Source of the DNA: Climacteris rufus
Lineage: Eukaryota; Chordata; Aves; Passeriformes; Climacteridae
Direction: 5' to 3'
NCBI GenBank assembly: GCA_013398175.1
Contig: VZRZ01002239.1
Coordinates: forward strand, 275,677-339,676
Length of the DNA stretch: 64,000 nt
Shown piece by piece: positions 50,765 through 63,109 of the stretch. The notes under the pieces were generated by a model that saw only the letters and a list, made by a program, of their open reading frames with translations, made no database searches and was not told where the DNA came from. The first letter of the stretch is position 1. The number at the start of each line of letters is the position of its first letter. A program made the translations under genes and the position numbers.

Positions 50765-53700
50765 GTAAGCGCCATCTCATCCTGGGAGCTGCACCCAGTT
50801 TTCCAGGGGTCCTGCTGCACAATCGCTTCTGCAGCTGCAGGGGGACTCTGCCCTTTCATGAGGAGAGCCTTAGAAAACTCAGCTGTGAGCAACTGGGTTT
50901 GGTTTTGAACACTGTGTGCTTTGAGAAATGAGAAAGTCGCAGGGAGGCAAATCCATTAGTGTTACTCGTGCTGAGGAGTGAGTTACCCAGCAAACTCTGC
51001 CATGGTTCCTGTTCCAGGCAGAGGAGGCAGCAGCACAATAAGGTGTAGCTGAGTGAAAGCTGTCACTGCTGCTGCACCACATGTGTGTCATTGTCTTGCT
51101 TCCTGTCCCCTGCTCTGAGTGAGTGCAAAAGCAGTCAGACCTCTCAGTGGAAGGTGAATGCACCTCAGTTTTGGCACTAATTTTGTAAAGGTGAAAACAC
51201 ATCTGTCTTATAACTACATGACACTGGTTAAATACCCACCATCAGAATTAACTGGGAGAAACAAATTCTTTTATTCTCCCCAGTTGGTAGATTCTGGCTC
51301 GACTTTACAAGTCTTCTCACTTGTCTCACTGAGAAGTGGAGAGCCTGTCTTGGGCTCCACTGAAATGAACTCACCATATCATGGGCAAAAAGCAATGAGA
51401 CAGCTCTGCAGACCAGTCAGATCCTCAGCATTTAGCTTGTAGAGAACAACAGTCAGAGTTGTTCCTTTGTCTTTTTCGAAGAAGTGAATATATGGTTTAG
51501 TTTGACCAAGTGTTTATGGGGCAGAACTTTTGAGTTTAATTGATATTTACTTTTTAAGCAGTTACACATTTCAGACAGTGCAGCATTAAGGAATGTCTAA
51601 TGTACATTATGCCTTGCAAAAACAAACAAGTAAGAGAAGCAAGTCAGTCACATTTTCCAAACCAAAGCACACTTACAATAACAATGTTTTATTTATTTGA
51701 AAGTCAACCTGAGATATTTGAATTTGTAATTAGTTCTAAAATGCATCTCTTTTGAATGTGGATATACTAAATTGGATGCAGTTTCTAAATTTAATTGCAT
51801 GAATCTAGTAGATACATTTTTATTAGCCAAACTCACAAATGGAATGCTATTTATTAGTTTTAAGAGAACTAAAATTATTACTAAAATGAGCAAAAATTCT
51901 TTGTATGTGTTGTCTGTGCAATATTGAAGACAAATGTCTTAACTTTCTATTTTCTTCTCTTCTCCCTTTATCTCTGTCTCTATTACCTGAAATGCTCATA
52001 AGTCAGGAAAAAGGTACAGTAATCATTTTCTACTAACTTTCTTAAATATCTAAACACATCCTCCATGCTATTTCATTGCAGGTTCTTTGAAACTGTCTCT
52101 GTACCCCTGCACACAGTAATTGACTTCCACTTACCTGGTTTAATTGGAGCCCTTGTGATTTAAGCTCAGTCTGTTGTGTGCTTATGTGAAAAATAGCAGA
52201 GCTATAGGATGGTGCTGCTGCAAAGGCTGCACAAAACAACTGCCTGGAATGTCAGAGCAGATAGCCATGAACCTTTGTAAGGGTAGTCAGATTTTCATCT
52301 AGTTTCCCTATCAGTAAGTAATGATCTTATCACTAATTTGAATGACATCAGTGATTTGAAAAACACTCTGCTTGTTTTTCTGCCAAGGGATTTGTTAAAG
52401 TTTTCCATAGCTTTTCCTCAGGTGTCAGTTCTCTGTGTTCCAGACACTGTCAATAAATCTCCTTTGCCCTGTAACTTTCTGGGTAGGTGCTGTGTTAGCC
52501 TGTAAGGTCAGGAATTGGTGAATGATTCTATTATTCCTTCAGAAATTTCCTGCTGGCTGGACAGAGCAGCAATACTTATCCTCTGGAGGTGCTTACAAAG
52601 AAAGGGGGTTTATATAGGCTGCTTATTCCTTACTGAGTGCATTTGGAATTGGTTTTAAAGCTTCTCAATGTAAGTCACTCCATCATTTATCTTCTCCAAA
52701 AGGAGAATCTGTAAATCATTTCACTTTCTGGTGCACGTTAGCTTGATCGAATCTCTACTAAATCATCTGGAAGGAGATCCTTCTCCTAGGCAGGGGCAGA
52801 ACAAAGGGAACCTGCCTGTCCTTGTGGTAAAAAGGGCCTGTCAGCACTCCTCCAGGAGCAGAGAGCTGCTTTAAAGGACCTCATTTCTCCCAAAACCAGT
52901 GGGATTTTTTTCCCTTCTGTGCATCCTCCCCCTGAAACCAAGGGGATTAAAGAATGTGACACCGAGGTCATGGCAAACCAGTTTTCTACCTTTGAGAAGA
53001 CACCAAAAGGATTTGTTAGTCCTAGTGAGAAGGCAGAGGTAATGTTGATAGATGAGGCAAGAAAATAGAGGAAAAAAAGAATGTTCCATTCAACTTTAAA
53101 GCTTTGTGAGCTGTGCCATGCAGCACTATTCTGCTGGCATCTATGTCAGTGGTTTCTTAATAAAAAGTGCTAGTTTGGCAATTGCACCTTCATTTGAAGT
53201 TTGTTCTGTCACCCAGAGAGAGTGTTCCATGGGTTGGGAGTAGGCATAGCTGAAAGAAGAATTTGGTGAGGACTTCAGTCTCTGGGAGTCCAGAACCAGC
53301 ATTTAAATTAGAGCTTCTTAATTATTTATTTATTTACCTTCGAGAACACTGGAACTGCCTGCCCAGGCTCAACTGGTTTTCCCAGGAGATAGTGCTGATT
53401 CTGTGCCACAAAGAAGTGGCAAGCTCTGCCATATGCCAAAACAAGCTGGAAAGGTCTTCCCAAAAAAATCAGCAGTAGTGGGTTTTTCTTTTTTGATTTG
53501 CTGAGGTGTTAATGTTCGATGCAGGTTGTTTGGTTAGGAGTTACAAAGACATTGCTGTTGTTATTCAATAGAGAAACAAAGTGTGAAGGAAACCAAAGGT
53601 GTGCTCTGCCCCAAGTTTTGCTGTGCTGTGTATCACAGAGTCACAGAATTGTTAAGGTTGGAAATGACCTCTGAGATCTCTGAGCCCAAGCCTTACCCAG

Positions 53701-54490
53701 CACTAAACCATGTCCCCAGGTGCCACATCCACACAGCTGTTGAACACTTTAGGGATGGTGATGCCACCCCCTCCCTGGGCAGCCTGGTCCAATGGCTGAC
53801 CACCCTTTCTGTGAATAAATTGTTCCTAATATCTAATCTGAACCTCCCCTGGTGGTTTCCCCTTGTCCTGTCCCTTGTTCCCTGGGAGAAGAGCCTGGCC
53901 CAACCCTCCTGTCAGGGAATTGTGGAGAGCCAGAAGGTCCCCCCTGAGCCTCCTTTTCTCCAGGCTGAGCCCCCCCAGCTCCCTGAGCTGCCCTTGGTGC
54001 TCCACACTCTTCCCTGACTCCTTTGACCTTCTCTGGACATGCTCCAGCCCCTCAATTTCTTTCTTGTCATGAGGGGCCCAAAACTGCACCCAGGATTTGA
54101 GGTGGGACCTCACCAGTGTCCAGCAATTATTGTAAAAACGATGTAAACCAAAACTCAAAACTATAACTTCTATCTGTTTAATTGTACTGGGTGATCTCTT
54201 GATAATCTTGTTCACTGTAAAGGTTAAAGGAAAAAGAAATGCTCTCAAAACCCATCCAGCTGCACCTCAGTAGCATTTACTGCAGCCCAGTATCCCATAC
54301 CCAACGTGCCAGTGCAGAATGAGAGCTGTGAGCGCAGCTCTGTTTGCATCGTGCCCGGTGTGCGCGCTCAGAGGAGCCAGAGCAAACGTGCCCCCAGCCT
54401 GAGAGCAGAGAGCTCAGCACCCACAGCTGTGTGTGGCAGCACCCACAGTGGGCACAGAGGCTGTGACTGTGTCCCTTTGCTCCCTTCCAG
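50765..54490 (+). other. GLIS1: GLIS1 intron (3,726 bp) between the finger 4 and finger 5 exons
   Basis: It starts with GTAAGC and ends with a pyrimidine-rich acceptor (CCCTTTGCTCCCTTCCAG). AT-rich unique sequence fills about 51480-52100. An antisense CR1 occupies 53632-54125. Reading on from the upstream exon, the frame stays open to a stop at 50906-50908, so intron retention would end the protein after finger 4 with a novel tail of about 47 residues. No other gene is seen. Confidence 0.9.
53632..54125 (-). mobile_element. CR1 LINE, 5'-truncated, antisense to GLIS1
   Basis: On the minus strand this reads the end of CR1 ORF2 followed by the whole 3' end. Translation gives VQFWAPHDKKEIEGLEHVQR and, later, LRELGGLSLEKRRLRGDL, both hallmarks of the CR1 ORF2 C-terminus. 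The element ends at the + strand TATCACAGAGTCACAGAATT, which is two 8-bp terminal units (TCACAGAG/TCACAGAA) as expected for the CR1 tail. Length is about 494 bp against several kb for a full element. Stops and indels make it inactive, and the similarity looks higher than for the other CR1 copies in the window, suggesting a younger insertion. Confidence 0.95.
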
Positions 54491-54601
54491 AAGCCCTACG
54501 CCTGCCAGATCCCCGGCTGCTCCAAGCGCTACACCGACCCCAGCTCCCTGCGCAAGCACGTCAAGGCCCACTCGGCCAAAGAGCAGCAGGTGCGTAAGAA
54601 G
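54491..54601 (+). CDS. GLIS1: GLIS1 exon: zinc finger 5 and basic tail
   Basis: The 111-nt exon encodes 37 residues in phase 0 at both ends. It starts KPYACQIPGCSKRY and contains a complete finger 5 (CQIPGC ... LRKHVKAH, C-X4-C-X12-H-X3-H), followed by the tail SAKEQQVRKK, rich in lysine and arginine. The join to the previous exon restores the linker HLDT-KPYACQ seen in all GLIS proteins. The tail AKEQQVRKK fits my memory of vertebrate GLIS1, whereas GLIS3 has SSKEQQARKK and finger-5 GCTKRY. The acceptor is CCTTCCAG at 54483-54490 and the donor GTAAGA at 54602. GC content is far above the flanking intron. In the family, fingers 4-5 make most base contacts; that role is inferred here from homology. 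Confidence 0.96.
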
Positions 54602-57600
54602 GTAAGAGCAGGCAAGGAGTGGCTCGGCTCCAGAGCTCCCCATACAGTTATTTCTCATTTACCCCAACTTATATATTTTCAGATCAGAGTTCTTCTGCAA
54701 TATCACAGAAGAAAACTTAAGTGGAGCTGATTTTCCTGTTGGTTTTTAATCACCGTTGTTAACCAGACCGTGTTGTATTTTTCTTCTTTCAAGGCTACCA
54801 CCCTCTCATTTCAGCCTGCCCCAGCTTTCTGTCCAAGCATTTCTTTCTGTTCATCTTTCACAAGCCCAGATCTGCTCTCATTCACATAAAATGTCCATGC
54901 ATTGAGTGTCTGCAGTCAGCACTAGCTGATGGTATTTACTAAAATACATTTTGGCAGATCATCTAATACACAAATGGAACTAAGCCATTCCAGGATACAA
55001 AGGAAATGTGATTAAAGAGCACTTGTAGTAGATGAGATGTCCTTGTATCAGCCATGCCCCCTTCCCTCTTGCAGCTCCTCAACAGTTTGAACTTGGGTTC
55101 CCCTTTCCCAGGACAGGTGTCTGTCCCCTGATTCTCCCTGTAGCCCCTCTCTGTGTCAGATGTGCAGTCTGAGTAACAGCTCCCAGCACATTTGTGTCCA
55201 GAGCTGTGCACTCATTTCAAATACTCATGGATCACTCACTGCATGCTGAGCTGAGAGCAACACTGCTCATGCCCAGCACCATCCAGGTGTCCATGGAATC
55301 AGACCTTGTCTCTGCACACATCAGCCCCAGTCAGAACTTCTGTTTAGCCTGGCTGGACTGGAAGTACTGCTAGTACTGCTGGCACAGTTTTGTATTATCA
55401 GGCCATGTGGTTTCCCTACAGCTCTCAGCCTCAGAAGGTTCCAAAGGATGTGCTGTGCACATGTCCCACACCACAGGTCACAAAATTCCCAACATTTCCC
55501 CATATTAACCTTTAGTTGGTAATGAGAGTAAGTGTCAGAGTGCCATGGCAATAATCGATTAATTCTATGTAATTAATTCTATGGAAGAGAGAGTCAGAAG
55601 GCCATAGCAGTAATTGGCCACAGAAAGAGGGTGACTGTGGCACTGGAGTCTCTTGCAATTGCAAGATCTTTGCAACAGGAAGATTTTATTCTATGAAATT
55701 CTCAGCAGATTGTGGAATGCAACTGAGCTCTCAATTCCAAAGAGGAGAACTTCCCCATTTTTGCTTCCTGTGGTTGCTGGCATAGTTCCAGGGGAACAAG
55801 GAGGGAATTACTTCCTAATACCAAACCTGGGTGTCATTTGTTCAGCTCTGTGTACTGGGCTGAATGCATTAATGTGGCACCATCCTTCACATCTGGACAG
55901 AGGGACAGTCCCCACTGTTACACCCTCTAACCTGCTCAGGCCTCATTCCAGTTCCATGGAGCAAGGTGGGAAAAAAACCCCTACATCCAAACTTTCCATT
56001 AAAGGACACAAAATATTTCCTGCATCAGCAACAGGAGGCCTTAAGCACAGAATGAATCCAGGACAAACTTGGTAACACCAACTGCAAACTCAGGCTGCTT
56101 GGCTGTTCAAGACATCAATATCCAGGATTTCATTGTCACTTAATCTCCTGCCTTGAGGACTTTTCCAGTGTGCATGTACATACCCTCCCATAGACTTATC
56201 AAATCTATCTTAAAATAATGTTAGTAACTTGCCTCCCACACCTTATTTGGTAGATCAGTCTAAATCTGCAATCCTCCAGTGGTTTGAAATCATCTTCAGA
56301 TTTTCTGTCTCATTTATCCATGATAACTTTATGAATACTTGATCCTGTGTCCTTTTTTCCTCAGACTTAAAAGGCACCTGAAAAAGCAGCAAATTTAAAG
56401 TGCATTTCGATCAGGCTCTCTTAAAAAGGATCAAAGCAAATCTGGCTTATAAAGAAATAAGAACCCCCCAAAATATTTCACTTAAATGTATTGTAGAGAA
56501 AAAACCCAACACCTTTCACAGCTAAGTAAATCTCAGTGTTACTGAACAGTTTACTTGGGATTTCAGATTTAGGAAAAAAAGGAAAAAGATTGTTTATACT
56601 CAGTTACTGGTTTTTGCTTATAACTCAGTAAAGGCAGTTGCCTGTTGGTATCAGCTTCCTGAGAGTTCTGAGTGGAAATGACTTAGCCAGGAAAGAAAAA
56701 TTAAAAGGCTGTTCTGCCAACAGCCTTTGGTTGAGATATGCTACCAAAATGTGCCATCTCTGATAGAAACCAAAATGCCTGAGCTTAGACTTGTATCAAA
56801 GGAATCCTGAGTGCTTAGTTCATAGCTTAGAGGATTAGTGCAGTGGTGATATTTGGTTGTTCTGCAAGGCTTTACAGGAACAAAACAGGAGAAAGTTAGC
56901 TGTTAATTTAGTGGTAGTTTAATTGGCTGCAGATGCACTTGGTGATCCAAATGTCAGATGTTTATCTCGAACCTACAAATGGCTGCAGAGCAGAGTTCTG
57001 TGTAGGTTTGCCTGGGCCCTTTATTTAGAATACCCAGGCCCAGGGGAGATGGGTATGTGAGGCTGTACCCATAAGGACAATAACTATTTATTAATGGCTG
57101 TAGAATATGATGGCTGTTTGTGTAATGCGAGCACTCTGTTATGACAAAAGCTTGGCAGCATCAGCATGTTTGAAAGAGAATTAGAAATGCTTTTCTTTCT
57201 TAATTCTCCTCTCCTGCTGTTTTTAATATGATCGACATTGTGGTTTTCAAGAGTTTGCTTCAGACACTTTTGCCAGAGCTTTAATTTCCATGGAGCACAA
57301 CTGACACGTGGGTGATACCTCTTCCACTCCACTGACAGGGCCTTGCTCTGCCAGTTCTAATCTGATAAGCTCAAACCCTTTTCTTTCCCTAGCAAATGTC
57401 TTTCCAAGTGTCACACTTACAAGGTGATGCAATCCTTTTGCCACAGAAAGCCTGAAAATGTGCAGTTCAGTTACTCAGGGAGGTTTGAAGAAACACAGGG
57501 TACATTATTTTCTGAAGTAAAGTGCTTGTTGATTTAAGATTAGCACACTTAACTTGTGCACTTCAGAAAACCAAAGTTATCTCTAAATAAAAGTACCGAG

Positions 57601-57745
57601 GTTTAGATACATCCTTAATTACATTGAGTTTCTAAGAATGACATTCCTTCCTTCTTTATATAATCTTCAAGGAGATATAAGAATTTAATTATATATAATT
57701 ACATTTACTATGTAAGACAATGTTTCTTTTATCTTCCTCTTGTAG
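54602..57745 (+). other. GLIS1: GLIS1 intron (3,144 bp)
   Basis: It begins with GTAAGA and ends with a good polypyrimidine tract (TTTCTTTTATCTTCCTCTTG) before TAG at 57743-57745. A degenerate tandem duplication lies at 55523-55615. Reading on from the upstream exon, the frame stays open for about 42 further codons to a TGA at 54728-54730. The remainder is unique and AT-rich, especially 56100-57000 and 57480-57740. No gene or transposon is recognised. Confidence 0.9.
55523..55615. repeat. Degenerate tandem duplication, ~58-bp period
   Basis: The stretch from 55523 (ATGAGAGTAAGTGTCAGAG) recurs imperfectly from 55581 (ATGGAAGAGAGAGTCAGAA), including GCCATGGCA against GCCATAGCA. Between them lies a 12-bp direct repeat of ATTAATTCTATG. 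It looks like an old local duplication. Confidence 0.55.
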
Positions 57746-57878
57746 CTAAAGTCCTGTAGTGATATTGAACAAGATGTCCTAAGTGAATGCTTAGCTATAC
57801 AACAGCTCCACACGTCTTCACAGCACATCCTGGATGGCAAGTGTGGGAGATCTGTAGGTCCTCATGATTTAATTACAG
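57746..57878 (+). CDS. GLIS1: GLIS1 exon: linker after the zinc fingers
   Basis: The 133-nt exon begins in phase 0 with LKSCSDIEQDVLSECLAIQQ, followed by LHTSSQHILDGKCGRSVGPH and DLIT, and ends with one base of a split glycine codon before the donor GTAAGA at 57879. The segment VLSECLAIQQLHTSSQ corresponds to VLTECLVLQQLHTSTQ in human GLIS1 (from memory) and is the best evidence that this is GLIS1 rather than GLIS3. The pattern of D/E, leucines and glutamines right after the basic finger-5 tail suggests a short amphipathic helix; its function is unknown to me. The acceptor is CTTCCTCTTGTAG at 57733-57745. This exon is less GC-rich than the finger exons, so it is easily missed by composition alone. 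Confidence 0.92.
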
Positions 57879-60800
57879 GTAAGAGTACTCCTAATAAGTG
57901 TGGTGCTAAATATGTCCTCTAACAGGAGATTTAAACCAGAAAAGATTTCTCACTGTGGAAGGTGCAATAAAACTCCAGACCAACAAACAAGATGAAATAA
58001 TTCTGTGAGTTGTTCGCTAAGGTCTGAATTTTTTTTTTTTTAGAATTAGTCAGCCAAATAGCTCCTATTAATTTCACATGAAGGGGGAGCAGCCCTGCTG
58101 CAAGTGTCTCCATGCATTTGGGCTCCTCTCAGAGTTTGCCTTGGCCTGGGCAGGTGCAGGAGCTCTGCAAACGCCAGGCTCGGGCAGACCCACAGCAGGA
58201 GGGTTTTCTTCAAAAGCTGCAGCAAAGTTGATAAAGCTGAGTGTTACGATGCACTTTGGATTATAACAAATAATATGGTGATGTATGAATGGGGAGAAAA
58301 CTTGAATTTAAAATGTCAAGTCTTCCTCTAATTACCTTTTCTAGTATTTAATCTTTCTTTCTGTCTTTTCTTTCTTTCTCGTGGTTTGACAAGAGCTGCC
58401 CCCTTTCAGGGACCTTAGACTCTTTTACACATTTTATAGGAAGAGAAAAAGGTGCTTCCATTCCCTTCTGTGGAAAATAAGGTCTGGATTGACAGCTCTA
58501 GAACCCCAGCAGGGGATCCCGAATCAGGAATGTGCAATCTCAGGTTCTGTGTTTAGGCAGCAGAGAGAGGAACTCCCAAAGGCCAGCAGTGTAATTGTAA
58601 TCTGCCTTCTCCAAGAACCTCCTGCGTTTTTTTGATTACTCCAAATCTTAAAACTAAAAAATGCATCCTGCTTGACATCTCCTGTCCTCTTTTCTAGTTC
58701 AAGTTGCACTGACACGTTGGAATGTAACTGCTGAACAGAATGGAGTAGAAAGGGAAATAGCCCATCACTCTGACATGGTTCCCCTGGCAGTCTGCACTCA
58801 GGGCTTACATGTGGCTCCTCCAGAAGTGGGAGAAAGCTGGAGGGACCTGGGGGTTAATCTGCAGTCTCTGCCTGTGTCACCTGCTCTGAGTAGGGTCTGT
58901 GAGGGCAGCACGTGGCCTCTGCTCTCCCCTTGACAGTCCTGGTAGCTGAAGCTTGGCTTGGCCTCCCCCTTTCAGGCAGGGCAGGAAAGAGCAACAACAT
59001 TTCCCCCAGAACACTTCAGAACCTCAGAAACAGCCTCAGATTTCAAGTGACAACAATCAAACAGGAAAAGAGTTATTAGCTCACAGATAAACAGACCATC
59101 CCTAACCTCTCAGTGTCATTTCTGAGAACCTCTTGTGAAATGAAGGGTTTTATCTGTCTGTAATTCTGCCTTTGTCTGATATGATTTCTGTGCTGATTAT
59201 ATCAATCCATCACCAAGATGTTGTAAAAAAAACTGTAAATCTTCCCTCATACTTCCATTGGGTCGCTCCATATGAGACCCCATCAATGCACAGTATGAAA
59301 AAGTGCCAGGGAAAAATAAATCAAGATTTGAAAGACTGTTTTAGAGTGAAACAGAAGCTGCTTCATACTATGTGTAGTACAATTCCACAGGCAAAACTGT
59401 TCCTCTGTTATTATTTAGGGCACATAAGCCAAAGTGCTGATCCTTATGGAATTAAGCATAAGGACATTCCTGCTGCCACTTATAGTCTGCAGTGATTGCA
59501 CATTTGCTCTTTCAAATAAGCTGAGGTAATATGTTTTCAGAAATCAGCTATGATACTGTATGTAGGCTATACATGGATAAATACAGTATATGGTGTGCTC
59601 TTGATTCCACTTGAAATATGAAAGTATTCATGGTTTGGGTTTTTGTTTTGAGTGCAGTTTTTGTGTTGTTTTTTTCCAAAGAAACCACATTATTAATGTG
59701 CGGAGCTCTGGGCTTTAGGGATCCCTTGGATTCCTGGAGAATTTCAGTTTTGTCTTTCTCCAAGTTAAAACACATTTTAAATATGTCAGGGATGAAAGCC
59801 CATCACAGAAAAAATGAAATATTAAAAAAGCTCCCATCCCTTGTGTCCAACTTCAAAGCAGGTAAGACAGTGAGCAGAGGAATGTTTCTGCAGTCAGAGG
59901 AACCCATTGTTTGCTGAGATCCTCCTCCTTTTTTCCTCCTCATAACTAAGATGCTTCATGGCTGCACACATTGAACTCTGGCTGTGGACAAGAGCTGTAG
60001 CACTCTGGTCCCACTCAGGCATTTTCTCTGGGCATGTTTCATTATTGTTTTTCTGGTCTCAGTGTAAAATTGAGAACGAAAAAGGCTGCAAGTCACACAT
60101 GCCCAGAGCACTGTTTTGGCCACAGATGTTAAGGTTAAAGGCCAGGCCATTTAAAATTCTGATTGATGACTTATATTTACAAGCTGAGATGGTCAGTGTG
60201 TGAAGAGGCCCAAGGTGCACAGCCCCTGGCGTGGGCTGCACTTGAAGGCATTGACAGCAGCTCCAGAGCCCTCTGTGTGACTTCAGGAATATTAGAACTC
60301 AGTGGTGAAAAAAGGAAGAAAAACTGTAAAAGGAAAGAAATTCTGGAAGTATTGAAAATTATACTGAGACTGATCAGCAACTGCTGCTCCTCCCTTAAAT
60401 TGTTCCTCTGTGGGGAGGGAGCTGGGGTGAGGCTGCACAGCGTGGGGTGGGTGGCCTGGGGGCTGTGGGGACACAGACACCAAGTGTCACACTGGCCAGG
60501 AGTGGTGCTGCATGAAGATGTGGGGAGAGGAGAACTCACTGATGAACAAACCCTACAAGCCTCAGTGCTCACATGCTCCAAGCAGGGGCCTTTTCCCAGA
60601 GAAAGTGTGATCAGGAGGTCAAAAGATGCATCTAGGAGGGATGTCCACAGCCAGACAGCTCTTCAAGCCCAGCAGTGGGCACTGGGTGTCCACCCCAGTA
60701 GTTCCAGGGATGGGTGAATTCTGCAGAGTGGTTGGGTGTGCCAGAAACTCGGGGTGGCAGAAATCTGGTTTTATTTGGTTTACTAGTGGGTTATTTTGGA

Positions 60801-63109
60801 GTGCATGGGATCATGCAGAACTTGGCTGCTGCACATGTGGAGTTGTGGGGTGTTTTTTGTAACATTTTCTTGCTCCTCTAGAGGGTTGTGCTGATTTTGG
60901 GTACTCAGCTACTCTGTCTTTCTCATCACCTCGAGAAACAGGCCAGGAGAGACATCTTAAACATTCATGAACTGTTCAGGGGTGGGATTAAAAGATAAAA
61001 CATTGAGTATATTTTTTGTCCACCCCACTTCTAAAACTACCTTTTTTGAGGGCTTTTTAGCTTTTTGTACAAGCTATTGATGGGCCAGTGGTGTGGGAGC
61101 CTTAGAGAGCATGAGGAGCTCAGTTTAGGTTCTGTAGTTTCCTCCAGGCTGTGCTGCCAATGTACCTGAACTGGTGGTGGAGGAAATACAGCTGAAGTGT
61201 GAAATTGCACTGAACAGTCAAGGTCAAATTGGTATTTGGCTCATCTTCCAAGCCTAATAATGAATGTATGAACAATGAGGATGTGAGGGAAGTGGACAGT
61301 GGTATTACGAAATGGACTGAAGCCACCAGAGGAAAAACAGCATTTTCACAATGCAGCATCCTTGCCTACTGCTACAAGAAGAGGCTTTGACAAATAAATC
61401 CTCACATCACCTGGGAACATCTGACTTCTTAAAGCCCCTTCTGTCTGGTGTGCAGTGCAGCAAGCAAGTTGGTTTCACTGGCTGCTTGACAAATGTTCTG
61501 TCTAGTGGGAGACAGAGATGATGTGGTTCATTTTTGTTGCTTTAGATCTGTCAGCAGCTGAGGACTCATTGTTCATGAGGGGTTTTTGACTCATTTGAAG
61601 CCCCTGACAAAGGTGGCTGGAATCTTGCCTCGGTGGTTCTGCTCTTCAGTCACACACAGAAACAGATGCTGACATTCAGATGTTGCTTCTCCACCCTGAG
61701 GGTGTCACACATTCCCCACAGCTCTGGGTGTTCATGATGCCTTCTGCTTGTTCCATGTCACTGGGAGGGTTTGGGAGGAGTGCAGTCCAGAGCCTGCCAG
61801 TGACACTGGACATGGCCAAGCACAGCTGGCACACAGCTCTGTCCTCCTGAATGTGCAGCTCTGCACAGAGTGGGACAGGACAGAGGAATGGAACAGGAGG
61901 AGAGATGGCAGAGAGGGAGTGATGGCACTCAGGGGGAGCCTGGACTCTCTGTGCTCTGTAGCTGGACACTGTGGGAGCTGGCAAATGTCACTGGCTGCTC
62001 ACAGCCTTCAGAACAGAGTGTGAGTGCCTGTCCTGGTCCTCATCCATGTGCACATTCCCTGGGAGGGTGGGACAAAACTGTAGGAGGTGGGTTGTAGGCT
62101 AACCTGAAGAGGAGAAAGGCAGAAAAACTGGGAAAAGAAGGACTAGACTTTTCCCAGAATGGCATTGTGAGGAGGCAGCCCTTTTCCCCTGCCATTGAGT
62201 GCCATTTGCACACTCCATGCTTGCACTGCAGTGATGTCTGTCACTGCAGAGACCTGGCCTCAGTGCAGCTTCATGGCAAAAGTCAGTGTGAGGGCTCTGA
62301 GCCCAGGCAGCCTGGCTGTCTTAGTGCATGGTGGCTCTTTAGAAGGGAGTTGGTGTGAAATACTTAATGCCAATATCTGCATCCAAGAGTCCTGGACAGA
62401 ACTTCCTCAACACAGGGTGTGCTTGAGGGTATGGTAGACACTTGCCTGTTGGTGCTTGACTGCCATGGTAGAGAAGAGGAAAGAGTCCCCAAAAATGGCA
62501 CATCCACATTCCCTCAGTAATTCTCTACTACTGAACCTGTTTTCTTGATCTCATTAACTATTTCTCCTTGCTCCTCTTTGCGTTTAATTTACTGGTGTTT
62601 CATTTGTGTCAATATGTGGTGTTTGTAAATGGTCCGGGATGTCCAGCAGTACTAATGGAAAGTCAAATTACAGAGTTTGAAAGGAACAGCAGAACCCCAG
62701 GTCCTGTTTCCCTCAGGCAAACCCAGCTCTGTATCCAGCATGATGTGGGTACCAGGGCCTGTTGTGCTGTGAGAGCTCCAGCAGCTCAGCACTGCAGGTT
62801 CCCTCTCACAGCTATGGGAGAGGCAGGGTGAGAGTCCTGCCAAGCCCTGCTGGCTGTCAGGAGGGTTCTGCAGCTCTGGAGAATCCAGGAACACCTGGGA
62901 GGGTCAGAGGGGAGACACACCCACGTCAGAGTAGCCTGGCACAGCTCTGAGTGCTGCTCAGGCACCGCTGCGTTCACTGACACACAGGGCTCTGCTGTGG
63001 GCTTGTGTCTTAGGGTCGGGTGGAGGGATGGAGAATGAGTTGGAGACTCTGCAGGGGTTATTGATGCTTCCTTGCTTATTTTGTTCTGCCAAATGCTGTG
63101 TGTTCCCAG
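57879..63109 (+). other. GLIS1: GLIS1 intron (5,231 bp)
   Basis: It begins with GTAAGA and ends with the acceptor GTGTTCCCAG at 63109. GC-rich stretches at 60200-60850, 61640-62300 and 62660-62960 carry overlapping frames on both strands, including one of 184 codons at 60163-60717, but no domain is recognised. A T-run occurs at about 58028-58041. An AG/GTAAGA site preceded by pyrimidines lies at 59860-59867. No transposon is recognised. Confidence 0.9.

Noticed and set aside
50765..50908. Continuation of the finger 3/4 frame past the exon end
   Set aside because: A strong GTAAGC donor sits at the family's conserved junction and the next exon restores the finger linker exactly, so the extension is intron.
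53583..54017. 144-codon open frame (+)
   Set aside because: It lies antisense across the CR1 insertion and has no independent coding evidence.
60163..60717. 184-codon open frame (+) inside a GLIS1 intron
   Set aside because: There is no recognisable domain. The opposite strand has open frames of 134 and 63 codons across the same region, which points to chance in GC-rich intron.
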